A DNA stretch of 34,093 nt from a bacterium (GTDB lineage: Bacteria > Myxococcota_A > UBA9160 > SZUA-336). The stretch is from assembly GCA_024226335.1 (NCBI GenBank), contig JAAELY010000342.1, positions 1 through 34,093 on the forward strand. The letters run 5' to 3'. How positions within the stretch are numbered: position 1 is the first letter of the stretch; every line of letters begins with the position of its first letter. Below are positions 1 through 9,300 of this stretch, piece by piece. The notes beneath the pieces are model-generated. The model saw only the letters and a program-made list of their open reading frames with translations, made no database searches and had not been told where the DNA came from. A program made the position numbers and the translations under genes.

Positions 1-263
1 GTCGATCCTTCCCGGAGGCCGAGAACGTGCTTCCTGCCGTCGCTGTCGATGCCCAGTACGATCAACACCGCATGGTCGCGGAAGTGGATTCCATCGATCA
101 CAAGGACGCGGAGATCCAGGTCCGACAACGGCTGCGAAAGCGAGGCGAACCGGCCCGGTTTCTCCGAAGAAACCTCAGGAAAAGGAGGTTCACCCGGCCC
201 CTTGAGGAGAGATCTGTATGTGCCCGAGAAATTGCGGTTTTCGCCGATACTTCCATCCAGGAC
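1..263 (-). pseudogene. IS256/mutator-family transposase remnant, cut by the left window edge
   Basis: Reading the minus strand from 263 to 1 gives an open frame whose last part, about 195 to 1, contains DLDLRVLVIDGIHFRDHAV and GIDSDGRKHVLGLREGS. This matches the region around the first catalytic Asp of IS256/mutator-type DDE transposases (pattern LxxDG, then G-[IV]-xxDGxKxxLG-LxxGS). The frame opens at a stop at 264-266 and has no ATG, GTG or TTG before the conserved part, so the N-terminal third of a normal transposase of about 400 residues is missing or out of frame. The 3' part runs off the window. I read it as a decayed or truncated insertion-sequence gene at the inner part of the integrated element. 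No terminal inverted repeat could be identified. Confidence 0.6.
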
Positions 264-289
264 TCATCGGTCTGCGGGGCAACTCAAAT

Positions 290-309
290 GCTAACAATTG
301 CTAACAATT
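290..309. repeat. Tandem 10-bp repeat (GCTAACAATT x2)
   Basis: Two perfect adjacent copies of GCTAACAATT at 290-299 and 300-309, followed by T-rich sequence, lie between the transposase remnant and the first plus-strand gene. This AT-rich patch stands out in GC-rich DNA. It could be part of a promoter, a regulator or recombinase arm site, or the edge of the lost insertion sequence. Nothing in the window decides between these. The rest of 264-391 shows no gene. Confidence 0.5.
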
Positions 310-391
310 TTTCCCGTCGGTTCGCGTCCGCGGCGTGCGATCGTTGTCACTAGAACGGGGGTGACAGCCATGTTGGGTTACTCTTCCAACA

Positions 392-1066
392 ATGGTTCAC
401 GATCCCACAGGCGGCCCTCATCCAACACGCTGGACGCTCGTCCGCCGTTTTAGAGAGCCCCTCGCGATGCTGAGAGAGGTACTTGCGAATGACCAGATAG
501 ACCCGGTCGCGCTGCAGCTTGACTGGAGCACTGAGCTACGGTTTCAAGAATTGCGTCCCGAGAGAGCCGATGATGCGCTGCTAGCCCTACAGAACGCTAC
601 CGCCAGAGTCGAAAACGGACTCACCGAGCTGATGATTGAGAGCAACCTGTGTCGAGCCGCTTTCCGTCACGTTCACAAGCGGCGCCCCCGCGGCTCCGTC
701 ATCCCGCGGTGGCAGCAGATCGCGCAGAGGAGCCTCTCCGCTGGGGCGCTTCGCAGGTGGATTCTGAGGGCGGTGTCCGGGAACATTCGAGACCTGAAGC
801 GTCGAGGTGTGCCTCGGCGGGCACCCCGTGAGCATGATGAGGATGCTCTCCTTGAGCTGCAGTTGCGCCTAAAGCCACTTCCAGGGTTCACGGAGCGACG
901 AATAGAAGTGCTCTACGCGATGATTCGCGGCGAGTCAGACCGCCGGACAGCTCGGCGATTGGGCGTTGCGGCGGTCACCATCCGCAGGCATCGCCAAGCG
1001 GTCTACCGCGCCTTGGAGCCGTTCGGGGTGACACCCGAGGAGTTGGGGAGAGCAGTCGGAGGCTGA
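392..1066 (+). CDS. Sigma-70 region-4-like helix-turn-helix protein of the integrated element
   Basis: A 224-residue, Arg-rich protein. The last 50 residues hold a clear HTH of the sigma region 4/LuxR type: RRIEVLYAMIRGESDRRTAR, then RLGVAAVTIRRHRQAVYRAL. The middle (about residues 70-135) is basic and helical but carries no sigma region 2 motif that I can recognise. It may be an ECF-like sigma factor or a phage-type transcription activator. It is the first plus-strand gene after the transposase remnant. The start at 392 has no obvious ribosome-binding site, and an internal ATG at 467 is a possible alternative. DNA binding is a reasonable inference; sigma activity is not shown. Confidence 0.6.
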   Translation: MVHDPTGGPHPTRWTLVRRFREPLAMLREVLANDQIDPVALQLDWSTELRFQELRPERADDALLALQNATARVENGLTELMIESNLCRAAFRHVHKRRPRGSVIPRWQQIAQRSLSAGALRRWILRAVSGNIRDLKRRGVPRRAPREHDEDALLELQLRLKPLPGFTERRIEVLYAMIRGESDRRTARRLGVAAVTIRRHRQAVYRALEPFGVTPEELGRAVGG

Positions 1067-1139
1067 AACGGTGCGAAGGGGCAGATGAACGTTCTTGCGT
1101 ACGGGTAACGGGAACCACTGCGCAGGAGCGAATCCGACC

Positions 1140-1334
1140 ATGCCTACCCAAGTCGAAGTGAGCCTAGTCGAGTTTCTGGATGCCGAGGAGGGAGGCGTCC
1201 GTCTTCTTGGCCGGACGAGTGACCCAGATGTTGTCCAGTACGTCCGGGACCGAATCGCCCGCGAGCGACGCATCGACCTGAGGAGGTTGGCTCCTCCGGC
1301 TCGCCAGATTCCCAGCGATGGGGACCACGAGTGA
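1140..1334 (+). CDS. Small hypothetical protein of the integrated element
   Basis: A 64-residue protein beginning MPTQVEVSLVEFLDAEE. The frame can be extended to a TTG at 1095, but the ATG at 1140 gives a more natural N-terminus. It is charged, with a helical C-terminal half (YVRDRIARERRIDLRRL), and I recognise no family. Its stop lies beyond the start of the next gene (17-base overlap), which suggests both belong to one plus-strand transcript. The evidence for translation is only the frame, its position and this overlap. Confidence 0.4.
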   Translation: MPTQVEVSLVEFLDAEEGGVRLLGRTSDPDVVQYVRDRIARERRIDLRRLAPPARQIPSDGDHE

Positions 1335-2052
1335 TGAAACAGCCTGCGATCGCGCGGTATATCGCGGATCACTCTCAAGGCGGCCGCTAGTGGCGACGCC
1401 GAAGCGCACGTGGTTTCGCGGCCACGCGGGCACAGGAGACTTGCTCCAGGACAACGATCTACTTGCGTTCTTCTGGCGGCTCCATGAGCGGCTTCGTCGC
1501 GAGACCTTCGAGCGTGGACGGGATGAAGCCGATATAGCCCGTGGAGCGACGTTCTCACTCACCTACCTAATGCAAGACACGGGCAAGGGAACGAAGCCCG
1601 CGGCGATACGCCTCGCGCAAAGGCTCGAAAAGCTCTCTGTCGAGATGACCGATACCGTCGCCTCCGGCTGGTGCTTTGGGGTGATTCGCTTCGAGGTTGG
1701 GGAGAACAGATGGACGTGCATCTGGCCCAAGTGGGCAGAATTGCAGGAGCGCAGACCCCAATATGCTTCCCGCAAGCGCCCGGAAGCTAGCCCGGATGTT
1801 GCCCCAGAGGAGAGGAAACGAGACGAGAGGAAGAGAGAAGAGATGAGGGGGAAAGAAGACCGCAACCCGGCCTGGACCAATATGGTTTCCCTCTGGGACC
1901 GTGAGACGGACGGGGAGTATGGAAGCCTGCGGGATTGGCTCCCTGAAGCCCGGAAGTTCTTCAAGGCAAGGTCGCAGAACGCGACCGATGAAGAAGTTGT
2001 CCACGAGGCAGCCCGTCGGGCCGGGTTGCGCCGCAGCAAGGAAGAGCGGTAG
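1318..2052 (+). CDS. Hypothetical protein, possible winged-helix replication-type protein
   Basis: A 244-residue protein with no firm family. Residues about 40-145 are compact and include FSLTYLMQDTGKGTKPAAIR (helix-turn-helix-like) and WTCIWPKWAELQ. A Trp-x-Lys-Trp element after a basic wing resembles that of phage replisome-organiser proteins. A highly charged linker (about 160-182, almost all Glu, Arg and Lys) follows, then a small C-terminal domain (about 185-240). The start at 1318 overlaps the upstream gene by 17 bases, and a GTG at 1390 (residue 25) is a plausible alternative because the first 24 residues look unstructured. Its place just before excisionase and integrase genes fits a replication or control role, but that is inference. 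Confidence 0.5.
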   Translation: MGTTSDETACDRAVYRGSLSRRPLVATPKRTWFRGHAGTGDLLQDNDLLAFFWRLHERLRRETFERGRDEADIARGATFSLTYLMQDTGKGTKPAAIRLAQRLEKLSVEMTDTVASGWCFGVIRFEVGENRWTCIWPKWAELQERRPQYASRKRPEASPDVAPEERKRDERKREEMRGKEDRNPAWTNMVSLWDRETDGEYGSLRDWLPEARKFFKARSQNATDEEVVHEAARRAGLRRSKEER

Positions 2053-2058
2053 GCCGCA

Positions 2059-2286
2059 ATGCGTGGCGACCGACTCTCCCTTCGCATTTCGGAAGCCGCA
2101 GAGGCACTCGGCATCAGCGAGCGACACCTCCGAGCCCATCTCTCTGAGATCCCCCACCTCCAGATCGGCTGCTGCGTGGTCATCCCGGTCGATTCCTTGA
2201 AGGAATGGCTTCAAGCGCAGGCTCGTCAGGTATCACAGGACGCTGATTCCATCGCCAACGCCATCATGGAGCAACTGGATGATTGA
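2059..2286 (+). CDS. Excisionase-like HTH protein (MerR/HTH_17-type)
   Basis: A 75-residue protein. Residues about 6-52 form the small winged-HTH seen in excisionases and the 'DNA-binding domain, excisionase family': LRISEAAEALGISERHLRAH, then a short wing (IGCCVVIPVDSLKEWLQ). In the family the first helix pair binds DNA and the VIPVDSLKEWL segment closes the fold. The gene lies six bases after the previous stop and overlaps the next gene by eight bases, three genes from the end of the element and shortly upstream of the integrase. The likely role is recombination directionality factor or small repressor. Which of the two cannot be told from sequence. Confidence 0.7.
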   Translation: MRGDRLSLRISEAAEALGISERHLRAHLSEIPHLQIGCCVVIPVDSLKEWLQAQARQVSQDADSIANAIMEQLDD

Positions 2287-2539
2287 TTCATGTTTGACGA
2301 ACCAAGATGACAGCGCCATGATGAACGCTGTGGCGACGAGAAAACCGGCGAAGGGGAACTGGGGTGGGCCTCGCCCAGGCTCGGGCAGGAAGCCCGTCCT
2401 GGAGAACCCGCACCGCGTGACGCTGGACCTTGAAGGCCCCCAGAATGCTGCTGTACGCGAGATTGCCGATCGGCGTGAGGTTTCGGTCGCGGAAGTCATT
2501 CGCGCTGCAGTACGCGCCTACGTGAAGCGGAGTTCGTAG
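2279..2539 (+). CDS. Ribbon-helix-helix (CopG/Arc-type) small DNA-binding protein
   Basis: An 86-residue protein. Residues about 28-39 carry the basic GGPRPGSGRKP arm common at the N-terminus of small ribbon-helix-helix proteins. Residues about 45-83 fit the fold itself: a strand (HRVTLDLEG), a helix (AAVREIADRR), then VSVAEVIRAAVRAYVKR. Such proteins bind DNA as dimers and usually repress their own operon or act as antitoxins or plasmid and phage regulators. There is no toxin gene next to it, so I favour a regulator. Starts at 2318 or 2321 (residues 14-15) are also possible and would remove the overlap with the excisionase-like gene. Confidence 0.6.
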   Translation: MIDSCLTNQDDSAMMNAVATRKPAKGNWGGPRPGSGRKPVLENPHRVTLDLEGPQNAAVREIADRREVSVAEVIRAAVRAYVKRSS

Positions 2540-2541
2540 TC

Positions 2542-3836
<1,295 letters not shown>

Positions 3837-3900
3837 CAGAACTGAAAGAGGTACCGAGCAGTCCGGTTCGCTCGCCTGTTGGGAATCAGTCTACCACCCC

Positions 3901-3929
3901 GAGCGTCGGCGCGGCAGGGCGCGCCGCTC
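3901..3929 (-). terminator. GC-rich hairpin at the end of the pil/aro operon, no T-tract
   Basis: On the minus strand CGGCGCG and CGCGCCG form a 7-bp stem around a 6-base loop, with flanking GAG and CTC able to extend it past a short bulge. It begins 13 bases after the stop of the ExeA-like gene and lies upstream of the tRNA on the same strand. There is no run of T after it, so it is at best a factor-assisted terminator or a 3'-end stabiliser. Confidence 0.45.
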
Positions 3930-3941
3930 TGAGGATCGCTG

Positions 3942-6269
3942 TCAGTCTCCGAGCTGAATCGAGTCGAAGAGCGCGTCCAGATCTTCCTCCCCATCGGGAA
4001 TCTCGATCTTGGGCCCCGCAGCAGGCGCGGCCTGTACGGGCGGCGCGGATGCTGGCGCCGCAGGGGCTACCGGCGCTGGTGCGGGTGCTGCAGGTACGGG
4101 TGCGGGTGCGGGTGCTGCAGGTACGGGTGCTGGCGCGGGTGCTGCAGGTACGGGTTCCGGTGCTGCGGGTGCTGCAGGGATTGGAGCTGCGGTCGGCGCG
4201 GCCGATTGAGCGGGATCGGTTTTCCAATCCTCGTCCACGTCGGAAAGCAGTTCCCCCAGATCGAAGAGGCTCCCGGGACCCGCATCGTCGCTGACCTCGA
4301 GTGGAGAAGCGGCAGCTGCAACCGGAGCCTGGCGGGGAGCGACGGGTTCGGGCGCCGCAGCAGTCGGAGCCGGGATCTGCGTCTGAGTCCCGGTGGAATC
4401 GAGAATCGATCCCAGGTGGAAGCCTTCATTTGAGGTCGTCACCTCGGGTGGCGCAGGCGCCACAACAGGTGCTGCTACGGCCTGAGGCTGGACGGGCGCA
4501 GCCGTCGGAGCCGGAACAGGAGCCGCGACCGGAGCCATGTCTGGGATCGGTGTCGGAGCTGTAATTCTCGTGTCTGCAGCGTCTGCCTGCTTGCGCAGTT
4601 CAGCCTGCTGCTCGGGTGTGATCACGCCCGCGAGGCTCAGCGGAGTCTTGTCGTCTTCATCGTCTGGCAGCGAGAGTTCGAGCGCCGTCCCGCTTTCCGA
4701 GGTCAGCGGCTGCACGTCCTCAACCGGCATGTTCAACTCGATTTCGACTCCGAACGAAGGCGCGGTTTCGTCGTCAGAATCCTGCGAGAGCGGGTCCGCT
4801 TCCCCGCTGCCCATCACCGGGGAAACCGGATCAAAGGCCGACGCGACAGGAGGCGCGAGCTCCTCCTCGGTTGGCGGATCGGGGGGACTCAGTACGAGTT
4901 CTGGTTCGCTTTTGGGTTCGAGCCGGCTCTCGACCACGGATTCGAGTTCGAGTGCACCGGTTGAGCTATCGGATGCAGCCGGCATCGCGGGTGGAACGAA
5001 CTCGCGGTTCAGCGGCGGGAAGTCGTCGGCCACCAACTGCGTTGCAACCTGTGGGGCCGGCGAGGGGTTCGGGTCGGCGATCACTTCAAGCGCCGCAGCG
5101 GCTTCATCGAGCACGGCCGGATCGACCGGTGGCCGCACGGGCTCTGAGGACAATACGGGCTCGGGCGGTGCAGGAACGGGCTCGGGAGGTACCTCCGGTG
5201 TCATCGCGGGGAGAACAGGAATGAGTTCGTCTGCAACCTCGAGCGCGGGCACCGGCAGCGGAGGAACCGGCGCGGAGGCGACCTCTGGTGGCGCTGCAGG
5301 CGAAGCGGGAAACGAACTCGGGCTCGGAGCGGCCGGTTCGACCCAGGGCGCGGCACCACTCTCGGACTCCCCGATGCTCTGGATACCCGGAGCTTCCGCG
5401 ACCTCGCCGATGGCGAGATCCAGTTCCAGGCCACTGGGTTGTTCGCTGGCATCGGCGGGCGAAAGACCTAGCGCGTCTGCCGCCGCGGCGACGAGTGAGG
5501 CATCCGCGGGGTTCGCGCCTTCGAGCGAGGCGTCGAACAGAGTGTTGTCCGCGAGCGAGTTCATCACGCGCGGCACGCCTTCGGAGTATGCGTAGATCGC
5601 ATCGATCGCATCGGGCGTGAAGATCTCGAGCGAGCCGCCCACGTTCTTCAAGCGATGTTCGAGATACCGGGCGGATTCTTCTCGATCCATAGCCTTGAGT
5701 TCAATGCGAATATCGACGCGCTGGGCCAGCGGTGGATCCAGGCGCAGAATCTCGCGGAGTTCATCCAGGCCAAAGAGCACGAGCGAAACGAGCTTCTTGC
5801 CTTCGTGCAGGAGATTCAGCAGACCTCGGAACTCCTCCATCGCATTGCGATTTCGGAATAGCTGGGCCTCATCGACGAAGATCACCGGGTATTTTCCGGC
5901 GGTATTCACCTCAACCAGGCGGGCGTGTACCTGATCAACCTGCTCTGGGATCGTCGGCGCGAGCTGGACGATCCCGTACTGGCGAGCGACGTTGGGCAGA
6001 AACCAGCCCGAGGAGCAGCCTTCGTGGGGAATCGACAGGAAGCGAACCGCAACATCGCTGTCGGCGAGGTCGCGCAGTAGATAGTGCGCGAGTGTGGTCT
6101 TGCCGCGTCCCGGCCCGCCGTACACGACGGTCAGAGCCTTGCGCTGGTGGATCCCGCGCAGCACGCGCAAACGAGCCTGTCGTTGCGGCTCGCTTTCGTA
6201 GTAGAAACGACCGTCGAGATCGTTCTGGAACGGCTCAGCTTCGAGGTCGAAGAATTTCAGGTATTCCAT
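3942..6269 (-). CDS. ExeA/GspA-like AAA ATPase with a long Pro/Ala-rich tail
   Basis: 775 residues. Residues 1-265 are an ExeA/GspA-type AAA domain: an N-terminal MEYLKFFDLEAEPFQNDLDG, Walker A GGPGRGKT (51-58), Walker B VIFVDEAQ (129-136), then an arginine-containing sensor region (LAQRVDIRIELKAMD) and a C-terminal lid with SEGVPRVMNSLAD. In type II secretion, ExeA helps secretin assembly through peptidoglycan. This protein lacks a recognisable peptidoglycan-binding domain and membrane helix, and ends instead in about 500 residues rich in Pro, Ala, Glu and Ser, closing with an acidic patch (DGEEDLDALFDSIQLGD). It is the last gene of the operon, 33 bases after the large TPR gene, with a good ribosome-binding site (GAGGATTGC before ATG). 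A role in pilus or PilQ assembly is inference from context. Confidence 0.8.
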   Translation of the reverse strand: MEYLKFFDLEAEPFQNDLDGRFYYESEPQRQARLRVLRGIHQRKALTVVYGGPGRGKTTLAHYLLRDLADSDVAVRFLSIPHEGCSSGWFLPNVARQYGIVQLAPTIPEQVDQVHARLVEVNTAGKYPVIFVDEAQLFRNRNAMEEFRGLLNLLHEGKKLVSLVLFGLDELREILRLDPPLAQRVDIRIELKAMDREESARYLEHRLKNVGGSLEIFTPDAIDAIYAYSEGVPRVMNSLADNTLFDASLEGANPADASLVAAAADALGLSPADASEQPSGLELDLAIGEVAEAPGIQSIGESESGAAPWVEPAAPSPSSFPASPAAPPEVASAPVPPLPVPALEVADELIPVLPAMTPEVPPEPVPAPPEPVLSSEPVRPPVDPAVLDEAAAALEVIADPNPSPAPQVATQLVADDFPPLNREFVPPAMPAASDSSTGALELESVVESRLEPKSEPELVLSPPDPPTEEELAPPVASAFDPVSPVMGSGEADPLSQDSDDETAPSFGVEIELNMPVEDVQPLTSESGTALELSLPDDEDDKTPLSLAGVITPEQQAELRKQADAADTRITAPTPIPDMAPVAAPVPAPTAAPVQPQAVAAPVVAPAPPEVTTSNEGFHLGSILDSTGTQTQIPAPTAAAPEPVAPRQAPVAAAASPLEVSDDAGPGSLFDLGELLSDVDEDWKTDPAQSAAPTAAPIPAAPAAPEPVPAAPAPAPVPAAPAPAPVPAAPAPAPVAPAAPASAPPVQAAPAAGPKIEIPDGEEDLDALFDSIQLGD
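4084..4164 (-). repeat. Three 27-bp tandem repeats inside the ExeA-like gene
   Basis: Copies at 4084-4110, 4111-4137 and 4138-4164 all begin GGTGCTGCAGGTACGGGT on the plus strand and differ by a few bases at the end. They are in frame and encode 9-residue units of the type APAPVPAAP in the disordered tail. The multiple-of-three period lets copy number change without a frameshift. Confidence 0.85.
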
Positions 6270-6285
6270 GCAATCCTCATATGCG

Positions 6286-6301
6286 ACGCCGCTCGCGGCG
6301 T
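6286..6301 (-). promoter_or_regulatory. Intercistronic hairpin after the large TPR gene
   Basis: ACGCCG-CGAG-CGGCGT is a perfect 6-bp stem with a 4-base loop, directly after the TPR stop codon (6303-6305) and before the ribosome-binding site of the ATPase gene. With no T-run it is unlikely to end transcription. It could protect the upstream message or lower expression of the last gene. Confidence 0.4.
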
Positions 6302-6302
6302 T

Positions 6303-9300
6303 CTACTGGAGTTCGGAAATCCGCGCCGTCACATCGCGGAAAGTCGGGTCGGCGGAAGCCACAGCCTGGAAGGCGGCGAGTGCCTGTTCGCGCTTGTTTG
6401 CGGCCAGGAGCACTTCTCCCAGGTCGTAGCGCAACGAGGTTCCAATCTCGTCTCCACTCGCGACCATGGTGAGAGCGGTCTGCAGATCGGTTTCAGCTTC
6501 GCCAAAACGGCCCAGTTCGAGCTTGCAGTGCGCCATGAGCGAGAGCGCGTTGATGCCCATGGTTCCGCTGCGCCGAACGATTTCGAGTTCGCGAATCGAG
6601 TCTTCGAGAAGTCCCATTTCCTTGTAGGCGATCGCCAGGTCGTAATGCGCACCGACCTCTTCTTCACCGACCTGTTCCTGGATGCCTTTCTTGAACGCTC
6701 TGAAGACCTCGTCGAATCCGATCTGTTCTTGACCGGAGGCTCCGGCGGGCGCTTCGAGTTCGGCTTCGAGTTCCTTCGCGAAATCAAACAGGTCTTCCTC
6801 GTTTGCATCGTCTCGAGCGGGCACCGGCACGGCTGCGGCGGGAGCGTCTGCGAGCATTGGCTCGGCTGAATCCACAACAATGATGGGATCGGCATCCACC
6901 GGCTCTAAGGTGCTCTCGAGTACGGCCTGTAGATCGACCTCCGGCTCGCTGCTTGCCACGGGTGCAGCAGCCGCGACCGGCGCGGGCGCCGGTTTGGAAA
7001 TCGGCACGGGCTCAGGCTCAGGAATCGGTTCGGGCTCGGCTTCCAACTCGGGCTCGAGAACTGCGTCTGCAGGCGAACCCTTGCCGAGCATTTCGGCAAA
7101 GCTGGCCTCGTCGGACTCCATTTCGACCGCGAGTTCCAGCTCCGATCCCGGCTGCCCGGGCGCACCCGTGTCTTCGACGACCGCGGCTTCCTCCAGTTCG
7201 CGTTCGATGGGCGGCATCGTGTCTTCTGCCGCGATCCTCGGCTCCTGTGTGAAGTGGATCTCCGGAATCGAAGCGGGGGTTGCCGTGGCGGGCCCGACGT
7301 CGACCGAGTCGGACGCTGGCTTCGCTTCGCTTCGGGCTGCCGGTTTGCTGTTCGCGGGCGGCGTTGCTGCGGACTCTCCATCGACGACTAGCGTCTCATT
7401 GCCAGCCTTCCGCGCCTCGATTTCGCCCAGACGGACCTGCGCCTGTGGGTGGTTCGGTACGATCTCGAGGATTGCGCGATAGGCCTGCTCTGCCTCATCG
7501 AGTCTGTTCGCCTCGAAATCGCTATCGGCCTTGCCGATCATATCTGCCAGGTCCGGCTGCTCTTTGAACGAGTCTGTGGAACTGCCGAACATCGCCGATT
7601 CACCCGGCCCGCCGTCAGAGGGAGTGACTTCATCGAGCGCCGCATCGATATCGAGTGACTCGCCTTCCAGCTCGACGTCGATGTCCACATCGATCTCGAC
7701 GTCGATATCGAGGTCGACCTCGAGTTCCGGCTCTGCGTCTGGCTTGACATCCGCCTGGGGCGTTTCAATGACCTTGCTCGGCTGGGAAAGACCTAGCATG
7801 AGCTCGTCGGGCGGATCGACGGACGCGTACGTCGAATCATCGTCGCCTCCATCGGCCAGGACGATCTCGACGTTGGGCAGGGAATCCATACCCGGCGGTT
7901 CGGGCCTGGGCTCGGGCCTGGCTTTCGCCTGTTTGGGCTCGGGCCTGGCTTTCGCCTGGCCAGGCTCGGGCCGAGCCTTCACCCTGGGGTTCGCGGTCGC
8001 GGGTGATGTCGGCTGCCGCTTCGACTTGGAGGGGGGTTGAGACGTACGAAGCGAAGGGGCTGTCGCTTTGCCCTGCGTCGCGGGAGCCGGAGGCTTCGCG
8101 GTGGTTCGGTTCGGAGAAGCGCCGGTCTTTGGCCCGCGAGCGGCCGGAACCGGGCGCGGAGTCATCGACACACCGACTTCTTCGAGTTGAGCGGCCAGGT
8201 CTTCGACACCGGGATCGTTAGGCTTCTCGAGCTGCGCCAACAGGATTCCCAGCTCCACGGAAGTGGGATTGGTCTCGGCCGCCTGCTTTGCGAGTCGCGC
8301 CGCGGTCGCCGGATCGCCGAACTCGAGCGCGACCTTGGCCTCGGCGATCAGATCATCGGCGGACGATAGATCCAGTCCAGGCGAATGATCGAGATCGGGA
8401 ACATCGAGCATGACCGGAGCCGATTGCGATCCCGGAGTGCGCGGCGTCAGCTCCTCGCCCGCAGAAAAATCCGCCTCCTCGCTCTTGCCCGGTTCGCTCT
8501 TGCCAAATTCGCTCTCTTCACCCAGATCGAGCGAGAGCTCACCCATCGTCTCCTCTGTGAGCAGGATGCTGGGCGAGGTGTAGGTATCATCCCCTGCAGT
8601 AAACGACTCGGCTACGACGAAGCGCTGCAGGATATCGCGCGCTTTGTCGTTGTCGCCGCGGCGCTTGAACATCTCGGCGATCTCGCGATAGGCGCGCTGC
8701 TTGCCCACCTCGTCACCAGCGGCGTTGTACGCCATGACGAGAGCTTCGAGAATCCCCTGTTCGTCCGGAAATCGATGCTGCGCGTCGTTGAGCAGGCGGA
8801 TCGCGTCCTCTGCTTCACCGAGCGATACTTTGGCCTGGGCGAGCAGCTCGAGAGCGTGGTAGTGATCAGGGAAGGCGTCGACGGCGTGCTCGGCGACACG
8901 CGCGAGCAGATCGTTTGCGGTCTGGCGCTGCACTTCCTCGAGCAGAGAGTCGAATTCCGCGCGCGCCTCGTCGACCAATTTTTCGCGCAGGAACAGATCG
9001 GCCAGATTGAGACGGTTGGAAACATTGGAGGGATCGAGCGAAGCGACCTTCTTCAACAGGTCCAGGGCTTCGCGCTTGAGTTCGCGTTCCTGGCACAGGC
9101 GGACACCTTCCTGGAACTCGCGCAAGGCGTCGCTATTGAGCCCCATGCGCTGGAAGTGCTCGCCGAGCTTGACGCGAGCTTCGAGGAAATCCTCGTCGAC
9201 GCGCAGGATCTGCTTGTAGATGGCGACGGCCTTGGCGTCGAAACCACCCTTCGAGAACTGCTCGGCCACCTGGCCGTAGGATTCGATAGCGGCCTGCTTG

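Noticed and set aside
27-353. Plus-strand frame of 108 codons
   Set aside because: It lies opposite the recognisable transposase segment and its translation has no family features.
1563-2214. Minus-strand frames of about 206 and 215 codons
   Set aside because: Antisense to the plus-strand 1318-2052 and 2059-2286 genes, which fit a tight same-strand row with a recognisable excisionase. The minus-strand translations look like shadow composition.
4084-4164. Repeat cluster considered as a CRISPR array
   Set aside because: Units are directly abutting with no spacers and lie in frame inside a coding region. No cas genes are present.
4537-5595. Plus-strand frame of 352 codons rich in Ser, Gly and Ala
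   Set aside because: It is the mirror of the Pro/Ala/Glu-rich tail of the ExeA-like gene; low-complexity GC-rich codons leave the opposite strand open.
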